A DNA stretch of 64,000 bases, taken from Actinoplanes sichuanensis (GTDB taxonomy: Bacteria; Actinomycetota; Actinomycetes; Mycobacteriales; Micromonosporaceae). The DNA lies in assembly GCF_033097365.1 (NCBI RefSeq), contig NZ_AP028461.1, forward strand, positions 4,340,001 to 4,404,000, read 5' to 3'. A program made the translations under genes and the position numbers. Below the pieces are notes generated by a model, which ran no database searches, was not told the origin of the DNA, and saw only the letters and a program-made list of their open reading frames with translations. Positions 25,646-32,892 of the stretch are shown piece by piece (position 1 is the first letter of the stretch; each line of letters starts with the position of its first letter).

Positions 25646-28051
25646 ATGAACAGGCAGGAAGATCCGCAGCCGGCCCGAGCCGGCGCCCGTGTACCAGGCC
25701 CGACCGCACCGGTGGGGCGCGCCGCGGTGGGTGCGCCGGCCGGAAGGGCCGCGGTGGGTGGGGTCACCGCACGGGCCGCGGTCCGTCCGGTGCCGCCGAG
25801 TGAGCCGCCCGGCAGTCCGTCGGCGGTCGCCGAGAGCCCGCCCGGCGGCAAGAGGCCCGGTAAACGCAAGAGCAAGGCGGCCAGGAAACGTCGGCGGGCG
25901 AACCTGCTGATCGGCCTCACCGCCGTGCTCGTCATCCTGGCCGGTGGCGGCATCGTGGGCGGCACGGTCTTCTTCGACTCCGTCGAGGTGCCGCAGCCCA
26001 CGGCCGAGGATCAGATGAACGTCATCTACTACGACGGCGGCAGGACGGTGCTGGCCAAGCGGGGGGAGGCCAGGATCAACCTGCCGTATCAGCAGATCAA
26101 CCCGATCATGGCGCACGCCGTCGTCGCGATCGAGGACAAGAACTTCTACAACCACAACGGCATCGACATGAAAGGCATCGCCCGCGCCGCCTGGAACAAC
26201 TTCACCGGCGGCGGCAAGCAGGGTGCTTCGACCATCACCCAGCAGTACGCGCGGCACGTCGCCGAGATCAACGAGGTCACCTACAGCCGCAAGCTACGGG
26301 AGGCGGTGATCGCCCGGAAGCTGGAGTCCAAGTACGACAAGGACGAGATCATGGCCTGGTACCTCAACTTCGTCGACCTGGGCCGGGGCCGTTACGGAGT
26401 CGAGGCGGCCGCGCAGGGTTACTTCGGCAAGAGCGTGTCCATGGAGGCCGACCCGAAGAAGCGGATCAACGCGTACGAGGCGGCGGTACTCGCGGCGATC
26501 ATCCGCCAGCCCTACCCGGACGCCATCACAGGCCACCAGGGGTACGACCCGGACATCAACCCCACCGCGGCCCGGGGTCGCTGGGACGACACCCTCAAGA
26601 ACATGCGCGATCAGGGCTACATCACCCCGGCCGAGTACGACGCGCGCAAGTACCCCACGATCAGCAAGACCAAGGCGGCCGGCAAGAGTTCGGCAGCCGC
26701 CGAGAACGGCCCGGACGGCATGATCGTCCGGCATGTCCGCTACGAGCTGCGGCAGCGCGGCATCACCGACGAGATGTGGGAGAAGGGCGGCCTGCGGGTC
26801 ACCACCACGATCAACGAGAAGGTGCAGAAGGCGGCGGTGGCGGCCGGGTCGCGCAGCAACGCGCAGTCCCCGATGACCAAGGTCTCCAAGAAGTACCAGG
26901 CCGCCGTGGTCGGCATCGACCCCCAGAACGGGCGCGTGCTCGCCTACTACGGCGGCGACTCGCCGACCGGCACCGACTACGCCGGTTACATGGACGGCGA
27001 CGGCAACGGCGTGCTGAACAACGGCGGCCAACCGGCCGGCTCCACCTTCAAGATCTACACCTTGGCGGCGGGTCTGCAGGACGGCGTCTCGTTCGAGACC
27101 CGCTGGAACGGTGAGCTACCCAAGACCGACGGCAAGACGATCAGTAACGCGGGCCAGGACCCGGGCAGAGTGTGCGACACCGGCGGCGGCATCAAGAACT
27201 GCGATCTGCAGACGGCCACCATCAAGTCGTACAACTTCCCGTTTTATTGGATCACCGAGAAGCTGGGAGTCGACAAGGTCCTCGGGGCGGCCAAGGCGGC
27301 GGGCATCAAACACATGTGGACCAACGAGGGCAAGCGGATCGACCTGACGACCGCCTCCCGGTCCGTGCTGAAACGCAGCTTCTCCCCGGAGGCGGGCTTC
27401 GGCCAGTTCCGGATCGTCCCGCTGGAACACGCAGCCGCCGTGGCGACCATCGTCGGGGTGGGCAAACAGCACGACGCCCACTTCGTCAAGGAGGTCAGCT
27501 GGCTCGACACTGCGAGCGGCCAACGCAAGACCGTCAACGACGCCTCGACCGGCAGACGGGCTTTCCCCGAGGACCAGATGTCCGACCTGCTCGGAGTGAT
27601 GGCCGAGATCCCCAAGAGCACCGGCAACTCCCTCGACGGCGGACGGGACTCGGTCGCCAAGAGCGGCACCTGGGAACTCAGCCAGCAGGAATCGGACAAG
27701 AACGGCGACTGCTGGTTCGTCGGCGGCATCCCGCAACTGGCGGCCAGCGTCTGGGTCGGCGAGAAAGCGGATCCGGTCGCCTTGAAAGAGGCCGACGGCG
27801 ACAAGATGTTCGGCTCCCTGACCCCGGCGAAGGTGTGGCGGCAGTTCCTCGACGAGGCCGCCGACGCGATGAAGTGGGACGAGGAGAAGTTCCCGGAGCG
27901 GCAGCACACCGGCAACGCGAAGCATCCCATCGCCAACGGTGTCGAACCGCCGCCCCCGCCGCCGGCGCAGGACCCGCTGATCTGTGCGAATTTCCCCGAG
28001 TTCTGTACCGGTACCAACCAGGACCCGAACCGCCCGCGCGGCGGTCGCTGA
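25646..28051 (+). CDS. Class A penicillin-binding protein (transglycosylase/transpeptidase)
   Basis: An 801-residue bifunctional peptidoglycan synthase. Residues 1-85 are a cytoplasmic Ala/Pro/Arg-rich tail, 86-109 one membrane anchor. The GT51 domain carries AIEDKNFYNHNGID with the catalytic Glu at 163, and GASTITQQYARH at about 193-204. The transpeptidase domain carries the SxxK box in AGSTFKIYT, the SxN box in KSYN and KSGT in VAKSGTWE. The C-terminal tail is Pro-rich. It polymerises and crosslinks cell wall outside the membrane. It is convergent with a beta-lactamase gene across a strong shared hairpin. Confidence 0.93.
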   Translation: MNRQEDPQPARAGARVPGPTAPVGRAAVGAPAGRAAVGGVTARAAVRPVPPSEPPGSPSAVAESPPGGKRPGKRKSKAARKRRRANLLIGLTAVLVILAGGGIVGGTVFFDSVEVPQPTAEDQMNVIYYDGGRTVLAKRGEARINLPYQQINPIMAHAVVAIEDKNFYNHNGIDMKGIARAAWNNFTGGGKQGASTITQQYARHVAEINEVTYSRKLREAVIARKLESKYDKDEIMAWYLNFVDLGRGRYGVEAAAQGYFGKSVSMEADPKKRINAYEAAVLAAIIRQPYPDAITGHQGYDPDINPTAARGRWDDTLKNMRDQGYITPAEYDARKYPTISKTKAAGKSSAAAENGPDGMIVRHVRYELRQRGITDEMWEKGGLRVTTTINEKVQKAAVAAGSRSNAQSPMTKVSKKYQAAVVGIDPQNGRVLAYYGGDSPTGTDYAGYMDGDGNGVLNNGGQPAGSTFKIYTLAAGLQDGVSFETRWNGELPKTDGKTISNAGQDPGRVCDTGGGIKNCDLQTATIKSYNFPFYWITEKLGVDKVLGAAKAAGIKHMWTNEGKRIDLTTASRSVLKRSFSPEAGFGQFRIVPLEHAAAVATIVGVGKQHDAHFVKEVSWLDTASGQRKTVNDASTGRRAFPEDQMSDLLGVMAEIPKSTGNSLDGGRDSVAKSGTWELSQQESDKNGDCWFVGGIPQLAASVWVGEKADPVALKEADGDKMFGSLTPAKVWRQFLDEAADAMKWDEEKFPERQHTGNAKHPIANGVEPPPPPPAQDPLICANFPEFCTGTNQDPNRPRGGR

Positions 28052-28098
28052 TCAGCGGTGATGCGGCGGCACACCTCGTGCCACCGGGTTCGGGTGCT

Positions 28099-28140
28099 CC
28101 GCTGAGCGGGCGCAAGGTTCCCTTTGCGCCCGCCCAGCGG
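28099..28140. terminator. Strong bidirectional hairpin between PBP and beta-lactamase genes
   Basis: CCGCTG then GCGGGCGCAA (28099-28115) pairs with TTGCGCCCGC then CAGCGG (28124-28140): sixteen pairs with one A/C mismatch and an eight-base loop. It lies between two convergent genes, 48 bases after the PBP stop and 72 bases from the beta-lactamase stop, so it can end transcription from both sides. No T-run. Confidence 0.8.
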
Positions 28141-28211
28141 CCGCCCTCTCGAGGCCGATATCGCCGGCGTGGGACTTGGGATCGTCATCCCACGGCAGGC
28201 GACGACCGTAC

Positions 28212-29165
28212 TCAGGTGATCTTTCCTATTACGTACCTCGCGGCCTCGGCGACGAGGGTGTTGTCGGCCGTGGCGTTGCGGCCGGTACGGCTCGACATGA
28301 TGGAGATGAGGACGGGATCGGCGGACGGCGTGGGCCATACGAGGCCGATATCGTTCGCGATGCCGTAGAAGCTGCCGGTGCCGGTCTTGTCGGCCACGGT
28401 CCAGCGACGTGGTACGGCCGCCCGGATCCGTTCCTTGCTATTGAGGTTCTGGTCAGCGCGTTCCATCAGGTCACGGAGGTAGGCGCGGGCATCGCCGGGG
28501 AGTGCGTCGCCCACGACGACCTTGCGATAGTCGGTGCCGATGGCCCGTGCGGAGGTGGTGTCGCGCTGGTCGCCGGGTCGCCAATCCCGGTGCAGGCCCG
28601 GTTCGGTCCGCACGGACCGGGTCACCGTGTCGCCGAGCGTCCGCAGATAGGCCGTCAACTGAGCAGGGCCACCGATCTCGCGCAGCAGGAGGTTTCCCGC
28701 CGTGCCGTCGCTGAAGCGGATCGCCGCGTCGCACAGCTCGTCGAGCGTCATCCCGGTGGCCACCCGATCGCGGGTCTTGACCGAGTTGTTCACGTTCGGA
28801 TCCACATCGGCCTGGGTGAACCGGACGCGTTTATCGAGCCCGGACAGCGAGACGGCATGCAGGACGGCGGCGGCTGCCAGGCCTTTGAACGCCGAGCAGA
28901 ACGGGAACCTGTCGTCGGCCCGGTGCTCGACCGTGACACCGCTGCCGGACGCCACCGCGAACACTCCCAACCGTGCGCCGTACATCCGCTCCAGGTCGAG
29001 GAGCCGCTCGTGACGCTCCGCCGGGCGAGACGCAGCGACCGAGGGTGATGCGGGGGCCGGGGCCGAAGTCGGCTGCTGCTCTGGTCCGGTCGTCTTCTCC
29101 TGTGGCCTGGTGCACCCGGCCACCAGAAGTAATGCGGCACCGATCGCGGCTCTCCGGGTGATCAC
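28212..29165 (-). CDS. Class A beta-lactamase lipoprotein with altered active-site loops
   Basis: A 317-residue lipoprotein (lipobox VAGC, Cys 18). The class A boxes are present as FCSAFK (Ser 91, Lys 94), SDG (152-154) where most enzymes have SDN, EPGLH (188-192) where most have ExxLN, and DKTGTGSFYG (Lys 260). SDG is known from Streptomyces enzymes. A histidine where Asn normally positions the deacylation water is less usual and could slow hydrolysis. It may therefore be a weak beta-lactamase or act partly as a beta-lactam trap. GTG at 29165 is the start, with GGAAGG upstream. It faces the PBP gene. Confidence 0.88.
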   Translation of the reverse strand: MITRRAAIGAALLLVAGCTRPQEKTTGPEQQPTSAPAPASPSVAASRPAERHERLLDLERMYGARLGVFAVASGSGVTVEHRADDRFPFCSAFKGLAAAAVLHAVSLSGLDKRVRFTQADVDPNVNNSVKTRDRVATGMTLDELCDAAIRFSDGTAGNLLLREIGGPAQLTAYLRTLGDTVTRSVRTEPGLHRDWRPGDQRDTTSARAIGTDYRKVVVGDALPGDARAYLRDLMERADQNLNSKERIRAAVPRRWTVADKTGTGSFYGIANDIGLVWPTPSADPVLISIMSSRTGRNATADNTLVAEAARYVIGKIT

Positions 29166-29346
29166 CGGCCACGGCCTTCCGCGCTTTCGACTGTCGACCG
29201 GAACAGCACATCGAAGATCATGCCGAGAAACCTACGGAACCGGATCGAAGAACCGACGCCGATTCCTGCAAAGAAGTCATGAGTCGCCGCTCGGCATTTC
29301 GTTGTGGGTGATCGATCAGCCGGCTTTCATCCCACCGGGTACGTGG

Positions 29347-29916
29347 TCAGCGCGGTTGCGGGGTTGCGGCGGGCGGGCCGACCGGAGGGTCGGCGGCGAC
29401 GTTCATCGCCGCGGCGAGGATGGTCAGGACCGGGATCACCGCTTGGGGGGCGAGGTCGTACTCGCCGCGCCGCCTCTGCTGGATCAGCCCCGCTGCCTGC
29501 AACGCCCGCAGATGGTGGTATAGCTGGCCGCTCGTCGTTTCGCCCTGGATCGCGCCGAGCGCCTCCTGGAGTTCGACGTTGGTACGGCGGCCTTCGCGCA
29601 GCAGCGCTTCCAGTAACGCCAGCCGCGGCAGGCTGCCGAGGGACTCCAGGATGCCCGCGGCCGGCCCCCAGTCCGTCGACAGTAGCTCGGCAAGCGGTAT
29701 CTGCCTGGCCCAGAGCAGTTCCCTGGCGGCCACGTACCCCGCATAACCCACCGTCCCGGGCAGGGACTGATCGTCAGCCTCGCGGCGCCAGGTGTGCAGC
29801 GCCCCCGTCAGTGGGTTCGCACTTCGCGCGATGCGCTCCGGCGCGACGGCGCCGTCGATCCGGCTTTCCAGGTGGGCGATCCGTCGCTCAAGTTCGTCGA
29901 TCCTGTCGTCGCTCAT
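29347..29916 (-). CDS. ArsR/winged-helix regulator with N-terminal coiled coil
   Basis: A 189-residue regulator. Residues 1-22 (DRIDELERRIAHLESRID) form a short coiled coil that could aid dimerisation. Residues about 85-150 are a winged helix (LPRLALLEALLREGR, then GETTSGQLYHHLRALQAAGL), with the recognition helix in SGQLYHHLRAL. ATG at 29916 follows GGAGGCGATC. A perfect 14-base palindrome 19 bases upstream of the start suggests autoregulation. No obvious partner gene is adjacent; the effector is unknown. Confidence 0.82.
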   Translation of the reverse strand: MSDDRIDELERRIAHLESRIDGAVAPERIARSANPLTGALHTWRREADDQSLPGTVGYAGYVAARELLWARQIPLAELLSTDWGPAAGILESLGSLPRLALLEALLREGRRTNVELQEALGAIQGETTSGQLYHHLRALQAAGLIQQRRRGEYDLAPQAVIPVLTILAAAMNVAADPPVGPPAATPQPR

Positions 29917-29934
29917 GATCGCCTCCTACGCTGG

Positions 29935-29948
29935 TCCGTAATTACGGA
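29935..29948. promoter_or_regulatory. Perfect palindrome upstream of the winged-helix regulator
   Basis: TCCGTAATTACGGA is its own reverse complement and lies 19 bases before the regulator's start codon, where a repressor would block transcription. It is the only such palindrome in the surrounding gap, so the regulator itself is the most likely binder. Confidence 0.55.
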
Positions 29949-30047
29949 ATAGCGTATTGGAGCGCGCGATGAAACTGCAACGCCGTCCCGAGAAACACCT
30001 GGGGGCGATCCTCCTGCGACGATCACGGATCCATCCATCACGGGGTA

Positions 30048-30486
30048 GGGCAGCAGGGGCGGCGGGCCCCCTGCTGCCGGGACCCGCCGCGGCGGTACGT
30101 TGTGTCATCGGTCGTCGGAGGGAGAGTGTCGGATGGGAACCCGCACCGAGATCGCGGCGCTCGATCCGAACGCCGACCTGGCCCGCGCCGACTCCCTGGC
30201 CAGGGAGATCTTCGCTGACATCGCCAACAAGTGGGCGCTGTTGATCATCGAGTTCCTCGGGCAGCGAACGATGCGGTTCGGTGAACTGCGAGACGAGATC
30301 GGCGGCATCAGCCACAAGATGCTCACCCAGAACCTGCGAATGCTCGAACACAACGGCCTGGTCGAACGCACCGTGCACCCCACGATCCCGCCCCGCGTCG
30401 AATACACCCTCACCGAGGCCGGCGACGCGCTACGCGCGGTCGTCGACGGCATGTGCGGCTGGACCCAGACGTTCCTGCCCCACATC
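30048..30486 (+). repeat. Direct repeat copy 1 (HxlR gene plus upstream region)
   Basis: This segment and 38490-38930 are nearly identical, in the same orientation, about 8.4 kb apart. I count about a dozen single-base differences across roughly 425 aligned bases, most of them silent. The repeat includes about 75 bases upstream of the HxlR start. Copy 1 continues into the natural 3' end of the gene; copy 2 does not. Confidence 0.85.
30049..30078 (+). promoter_or_regulatory. Hairpin in the leader/upstream region of HxlR copy 1
   Basis: GGCAGCAGGGG (30049-30059) and CCCCTGCTGCC (30068-30078) are perfect complements around an eight-base loop, 55 bases before the HxlR start codon. In copy 2 the left arm is shortened to GGCAGGGG, so the fold is weakened there. 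It could be a terminator of upstream transcription or part of the leader. Confidence 0.4.
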
Positions 30487-30519
30487 GAGAAGGCACGCTC
30501 TAGTCGAGCACCGCAGTAG
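30133..30519 (+). CDS. HxlR-family transcriptional regulator (copy 1)
   Basis: A 128-residue winged-helix HxlR protein. Family features are FADIANKWALLIIEFL, then MRFGELRDEIGGISHKML with the recognition helix, then LRMLEHNGLVERT and the wing VEYTLTEAGDAL. ATG at 30133 follows GGAGGGAGAG. HxlR proteins usually control an adjacent gene in response to reactive or aromatic compounds. Here the last 20 bases overlap the convergent ridA, whose upstream region carries GGTAACC repeats that could be its targets. A second, 3'-altered copy lies at 38575. Confidence 0.88.
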   Translation: MGTRTEIAALDPNADLARADSLAREIFADIANKWALLIIEFLGQRTMRFGELRDEIGGISHKMLTQNLRMLEHNGLVERTVHPTIPPRVEYTLTEAGDALRAVVDGMCGWTQTFLPHIEKARSSRAPQ

Positions 30520-30907
30520 CCTCGATCTCCACCAGGTGCTCGGGTACGTCCAACGCGACGATGCCGAACAGCGAAGCCGGCGGCGTCGCGGTGATGCCGA
30601 GCCGTGCGGCTGCCCGCTGCATGCCGTCGACCAACTGGGGCATCTTCTCCGGCCTCCAGTCCACGACGTGCACCACCAGCTTGACGACGTCGTCGAAGGT
30701 CGCCCCCACCGCGGCCAGCGCCGTGTGCACGTTGACGTAGCACTGCTCGACCTGCGCTGCGAGATCGTCGGCGCCGACCAGCGAACCGTCGGCGGTCCAG
30801 GAGACCTGCCCGGCGACGTGTACGAACCTCGATCCGGTCGCCACCGAGACGTGCCGGTACACACCGGCGTCGGGCAGGCCGGCCGGGTTCACCAGAGTTA
30901 CCGCCAT
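30500..30907 (-). CDS. RidA/YjgF-family protein
   Basis: A 135-residue RidA-family protein, the usual length. The family either deaminates reactive 2-aminoacrylate-type enamines or has related hydrolase roles; it forms trimers in the cytoplasm. Visible features are SRFVHVAGQVSW, DLAAQVEQCYVNVHTAL, VKLVVHVVDW, and LFGIVALDVPEHLVEIEATAV, where the catalytic Arg of active RidA is replaced. The last strand has no SR(A/V) arginine, so it may not be a classical deaminase. ATG at 30907 follows AAGGAG. Its 3' end overlaps that of the HxlR gene. Confidence 0.85.
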   Translation of the reverse strand: MAVTLVNPAGLPDAGVYRHVSVATGSRFVHVAGQVSWTADGSLVGADDLAAQVEQCYVNVHTALAAVGATFDDVVKLVVHVVDWRPEKMPQLVDGMQRAAARLGITATPPASLFGIVALDVPEHLVEIEATAVLD

Positions 30908-30936
30908 GACCACTCCTTTCAGTTGCTTTCAGTTCC

Positions 30937-31012
30937 TTGGTAACCGTAGGAGACCGGCACTGGGCTGGGAAGAAGGCACTTATTAGTAACCGCAGGCACC
31001 TTTTGGTAACCA
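30937..31012 (-). promoter_or_regulatory. Three GGTAACC-type repeats upstream of ridA
   Basis: TTGGTAACCG (30937-30946), TTAGTAACCG (30983-30992) and TTGGTAACCA (31003-31012) lie in the 105 bases upstream of the ridA start. Each is nearly self-complementary around GGTAACC. Repeats of this kind fit an HxlR-type regulator site; the adjacent HxlR protein is the obvious candidate. Assignment is inference. Confidence 0.45.
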
Positions 31013-31102
31013 CTGAACCCGCTGCACGCCGAGGGCCCGAAGGAGGTCCCCGTCGAGGCCGTTCGTCGACCAGCCGCAACGGCATGGTGCGGGGGTGCCA
31101 GA

Positions 31103-31558
31103 ATGCCCGGCATGGATCTGGAGCTTCGACCGATTCGGCGACAGGACGCGTCGAAGCTCGTCGGCTTGCTGAATCAACTGGGATACCCGACCACCGAGGC
31201 ATCGGTGAACGAACGACTCGATCATTGGCTGGACGACCGCTCAAGCTGGCTCATCGGCGCTGACGACGATGGTGATCTGGTCGGTGTCGCGGCACTGCAC
31301 GTCATGCCGATGCTCGAAGTGTCGGGAAAGCTGGGGCGGCTGCTCGCACTGGTCGTCGATGAGCGCTGTCGCGGCCGGGGCGTTGGCCAGGCGCTGGTCG
31401 CGGCCGTCGAAGGGCAGGCCCGCGCCGCGGGCTGCGTGAAGCTGGAGATCACCAGCAGCCGCCACCGAAGCAGAACCCACGAGTTCTACAAGCTCCTCGG
31501 CTACGAGGACATCTGCGTGTCCTCGGCCCGATTCATCAAGGGCCTCGCCGACGATTAG
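31103..31558 (+). CDS. GNAT-family N-acetyltransferase
   Basis: A 151-residue single-domain GNAT. The N-terminus LELRPIRRQDASKLVGLL is the usual first strand and helix. The acetyl-CoA loop is DERCRGRGVGQAL (R/Q-x-x-G-x-G/A), followed by LEITSSRHRSRTHEFYKLLGYE, the final strand and helix. It transfers an acetyl group to an amine; substrate unknown. ATG at 31103 has GGGGG upstream; an ATG at 31112 is an alternative. Isolated gene. Confidence 0.88.
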   Translation: MPGMDLELRPIRRQDASKLVGLLNQLGYPTTEASVNERLDHWLDDRSSWLIGADDDGDLVGVAALHVMPMLEVSGKLGRLLALVVDERCRGRGVGQALVAAVEGQARAAGCVKLEITSSRHRSRTHEFYKLLGYEDICVSSARFIKGLADD

Positions 31559-31604
31559 CCGTTCGCCCCTCGAGGGACGACAAAGAGTCCTACAGCCCGG
31601 GCAC

Positions 31605-31630
31605 GTCGCCCATGCGAAGGTCCGGGCGAC
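31605..31630 (+). terminator. Hairpin after the GNAT gene
   Basis: GTCGCCC (31605-31611) pairs with GGGCGAC (31624-31630) around a 12-base loop, 47 bases after the stop. An overlapping GCCCGG/CCGGGC pairing is also possible. Moderate support only. Confidence 0.4.
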
Positions 31631-31842
31631 TTGTTGATCTCGCCGGCGTTTGTAGAGTCACTCGTCGCTGACATCACTCGGTCTGGTGCGTCTGCTGCGC
31701 CGTGACCTCTCACGGTCTCGCGCCGATTCCCGCGCGCATGCTCGATCGAATCCCACGACTGGATGAAAGTGGCCCAAGACGCCCGCAAGCAGCCGCCGAC
31801 TGCAGACAAGTGCGACTCGGTTCCTCCAATGAGGGAAGCTTG

Positions 31843-31995
31843 CTCGTCAAGTCTTGTGCCACGCCTGTCTCGCCCAGTGACTCCAGCACGGTGACCGGAT
31901 TGTTCATGGAGGTCAGCATGCCCGGATGTTCCTCACCCAGCACCCGGCGTCGCAGTATCAGCTCCTGCTGATGCAGGTCTCGCGCCGCGGCCGGC
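31843..31995 (-). pseudogene. TPR (kinesin-light-chain type) repeat fragment
   Basis: The minus strand reads ARDLHQQELILRRRVLG, then EEHPGMLTSMNN, then VTVLESLGETGVAQDL. This is the repeat unit of the large actinomycete tetratricopeptide proteins, often joined to NB-ARC ATPases. An in-frame TAG precedes it and the reading soon degenerates, so it is an isolated fragment of one repeat and a half. Confidence 0.65.
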
Positions 31996-32058
31996 TAGCC
32001 GAGGCTCGGCGGCATCAGCGGTCCGCGGCATAGCCGTACTCGCTGTTAACATTCCAGC

Positions 32059-32557
32059 ATGTCCGACCACAGGGATAGATATACGTAATTCTCGGAGCGC
32101 GAGGCCTGGAAGGCTCCCTCGACTCCCAGCGTGAGGGGCTGCTCCTGACACTCGAAGGTCTCGACGACGCGGCCCGAACGACCGAAAGCGCTAGCTCGTT
32201 GTCGCTGCTCGGGCTCGTCAAGCAGGCCGCCACCTGGGAGCGCCGCTGGTTCCAAGTCATCGTGGCCGGACGCTGTCTCCCGAGAAGTGGCCCGCCGTCA
32301 TGCCTGAGCCCCGCGACGCCGACATGATGGTCAACGAGAGCGACGCCGTGGACCACTGGGTCGCGTACTACCGGGAACAGATCAAGGAATCCCGCGCCAT
32401 CGTGGCCGCGATAGATCTTGATATCCCGTGCGCGCGGAAAGACATCATCGAGTGCAACGTGCGCTACGTCCTGCTCCACATGATCGAAGAGCCTGCCCGT
32501 CACGGCGGCCCCGCGGACATCATCCGCGAGACCCGCGACGGCACCCGCCAAAGCTGA
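32059..32557 (+). pseudogene. DinB/DUF664-family protein, frameshifted
   Basis: Reading from ATG 32059 stops after nine codons. A second frame gives GLEGSLDSQREGLLL and then SLLGLVKQAATWERRWF. After a shift near 32280 a third frame gives KWPAVMPEPRDADMMV and RYVLLHMIEEPARHGG to a stop at 32557. These pieces are the ordered parts of a DUF664 protein (metal-binding DinB fold, related to thiol-dependent enzymes). An intact member is at 51638. Two frameshifts make it a pseudogene. The rest of 31631-32892 holds no gene. Confidence 0.7.
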
Positions 32558-32678
32558 CCGCTGACCAGATCGACCGGGTCGCGGGCTGTCGGCCAAGAAT
32601 CCGAGCCACCGTCGGTTGGGACGCCGCGAACGAGCGACCCCGCCGATCATCTCGACAAGCCCGACTGGCCCGCAGTCG

Positions 32679-32697
32679 CACTTCATTAAATGAAGTG
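32679..32697. promoter_or_regulatory. Orphan inverted repeat
   Basis: CACTTCAT-TAA-ATGAAGTG is a perfect inverted repeat in a GC-rich surrounding without a gene, which makes the AT-rich site stand out. It looks like an operator of the MarR or TetR type whose gene has been lost or is elsewhere. Confidence 0.35.
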
Positions 32698-32892
32698 GCT
32701 GTTGGTGATGCATGACGGTCGCAGCGAACGAGCGGGCGGTCCGACGGCGGCGCGGTGCCCGTTTCGGAGAAGAAGAGCCGACGGTCGGCGGTGACTGGGT
32801 GCAGGTCCGCGACGGTGACCATCGCGGTGGTCGGCGGGCTCGCGACTTCGCGTTCCCGCCGACCATGATCATCTATCACCCACTCGGGGAAT

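Noticed and set aside
28099..28140. Hairpin considered as a recombination or attachment site
   Set aside because: Its place between convergent genes and lack of neighbouring integrase make a terminator the simpler reading.
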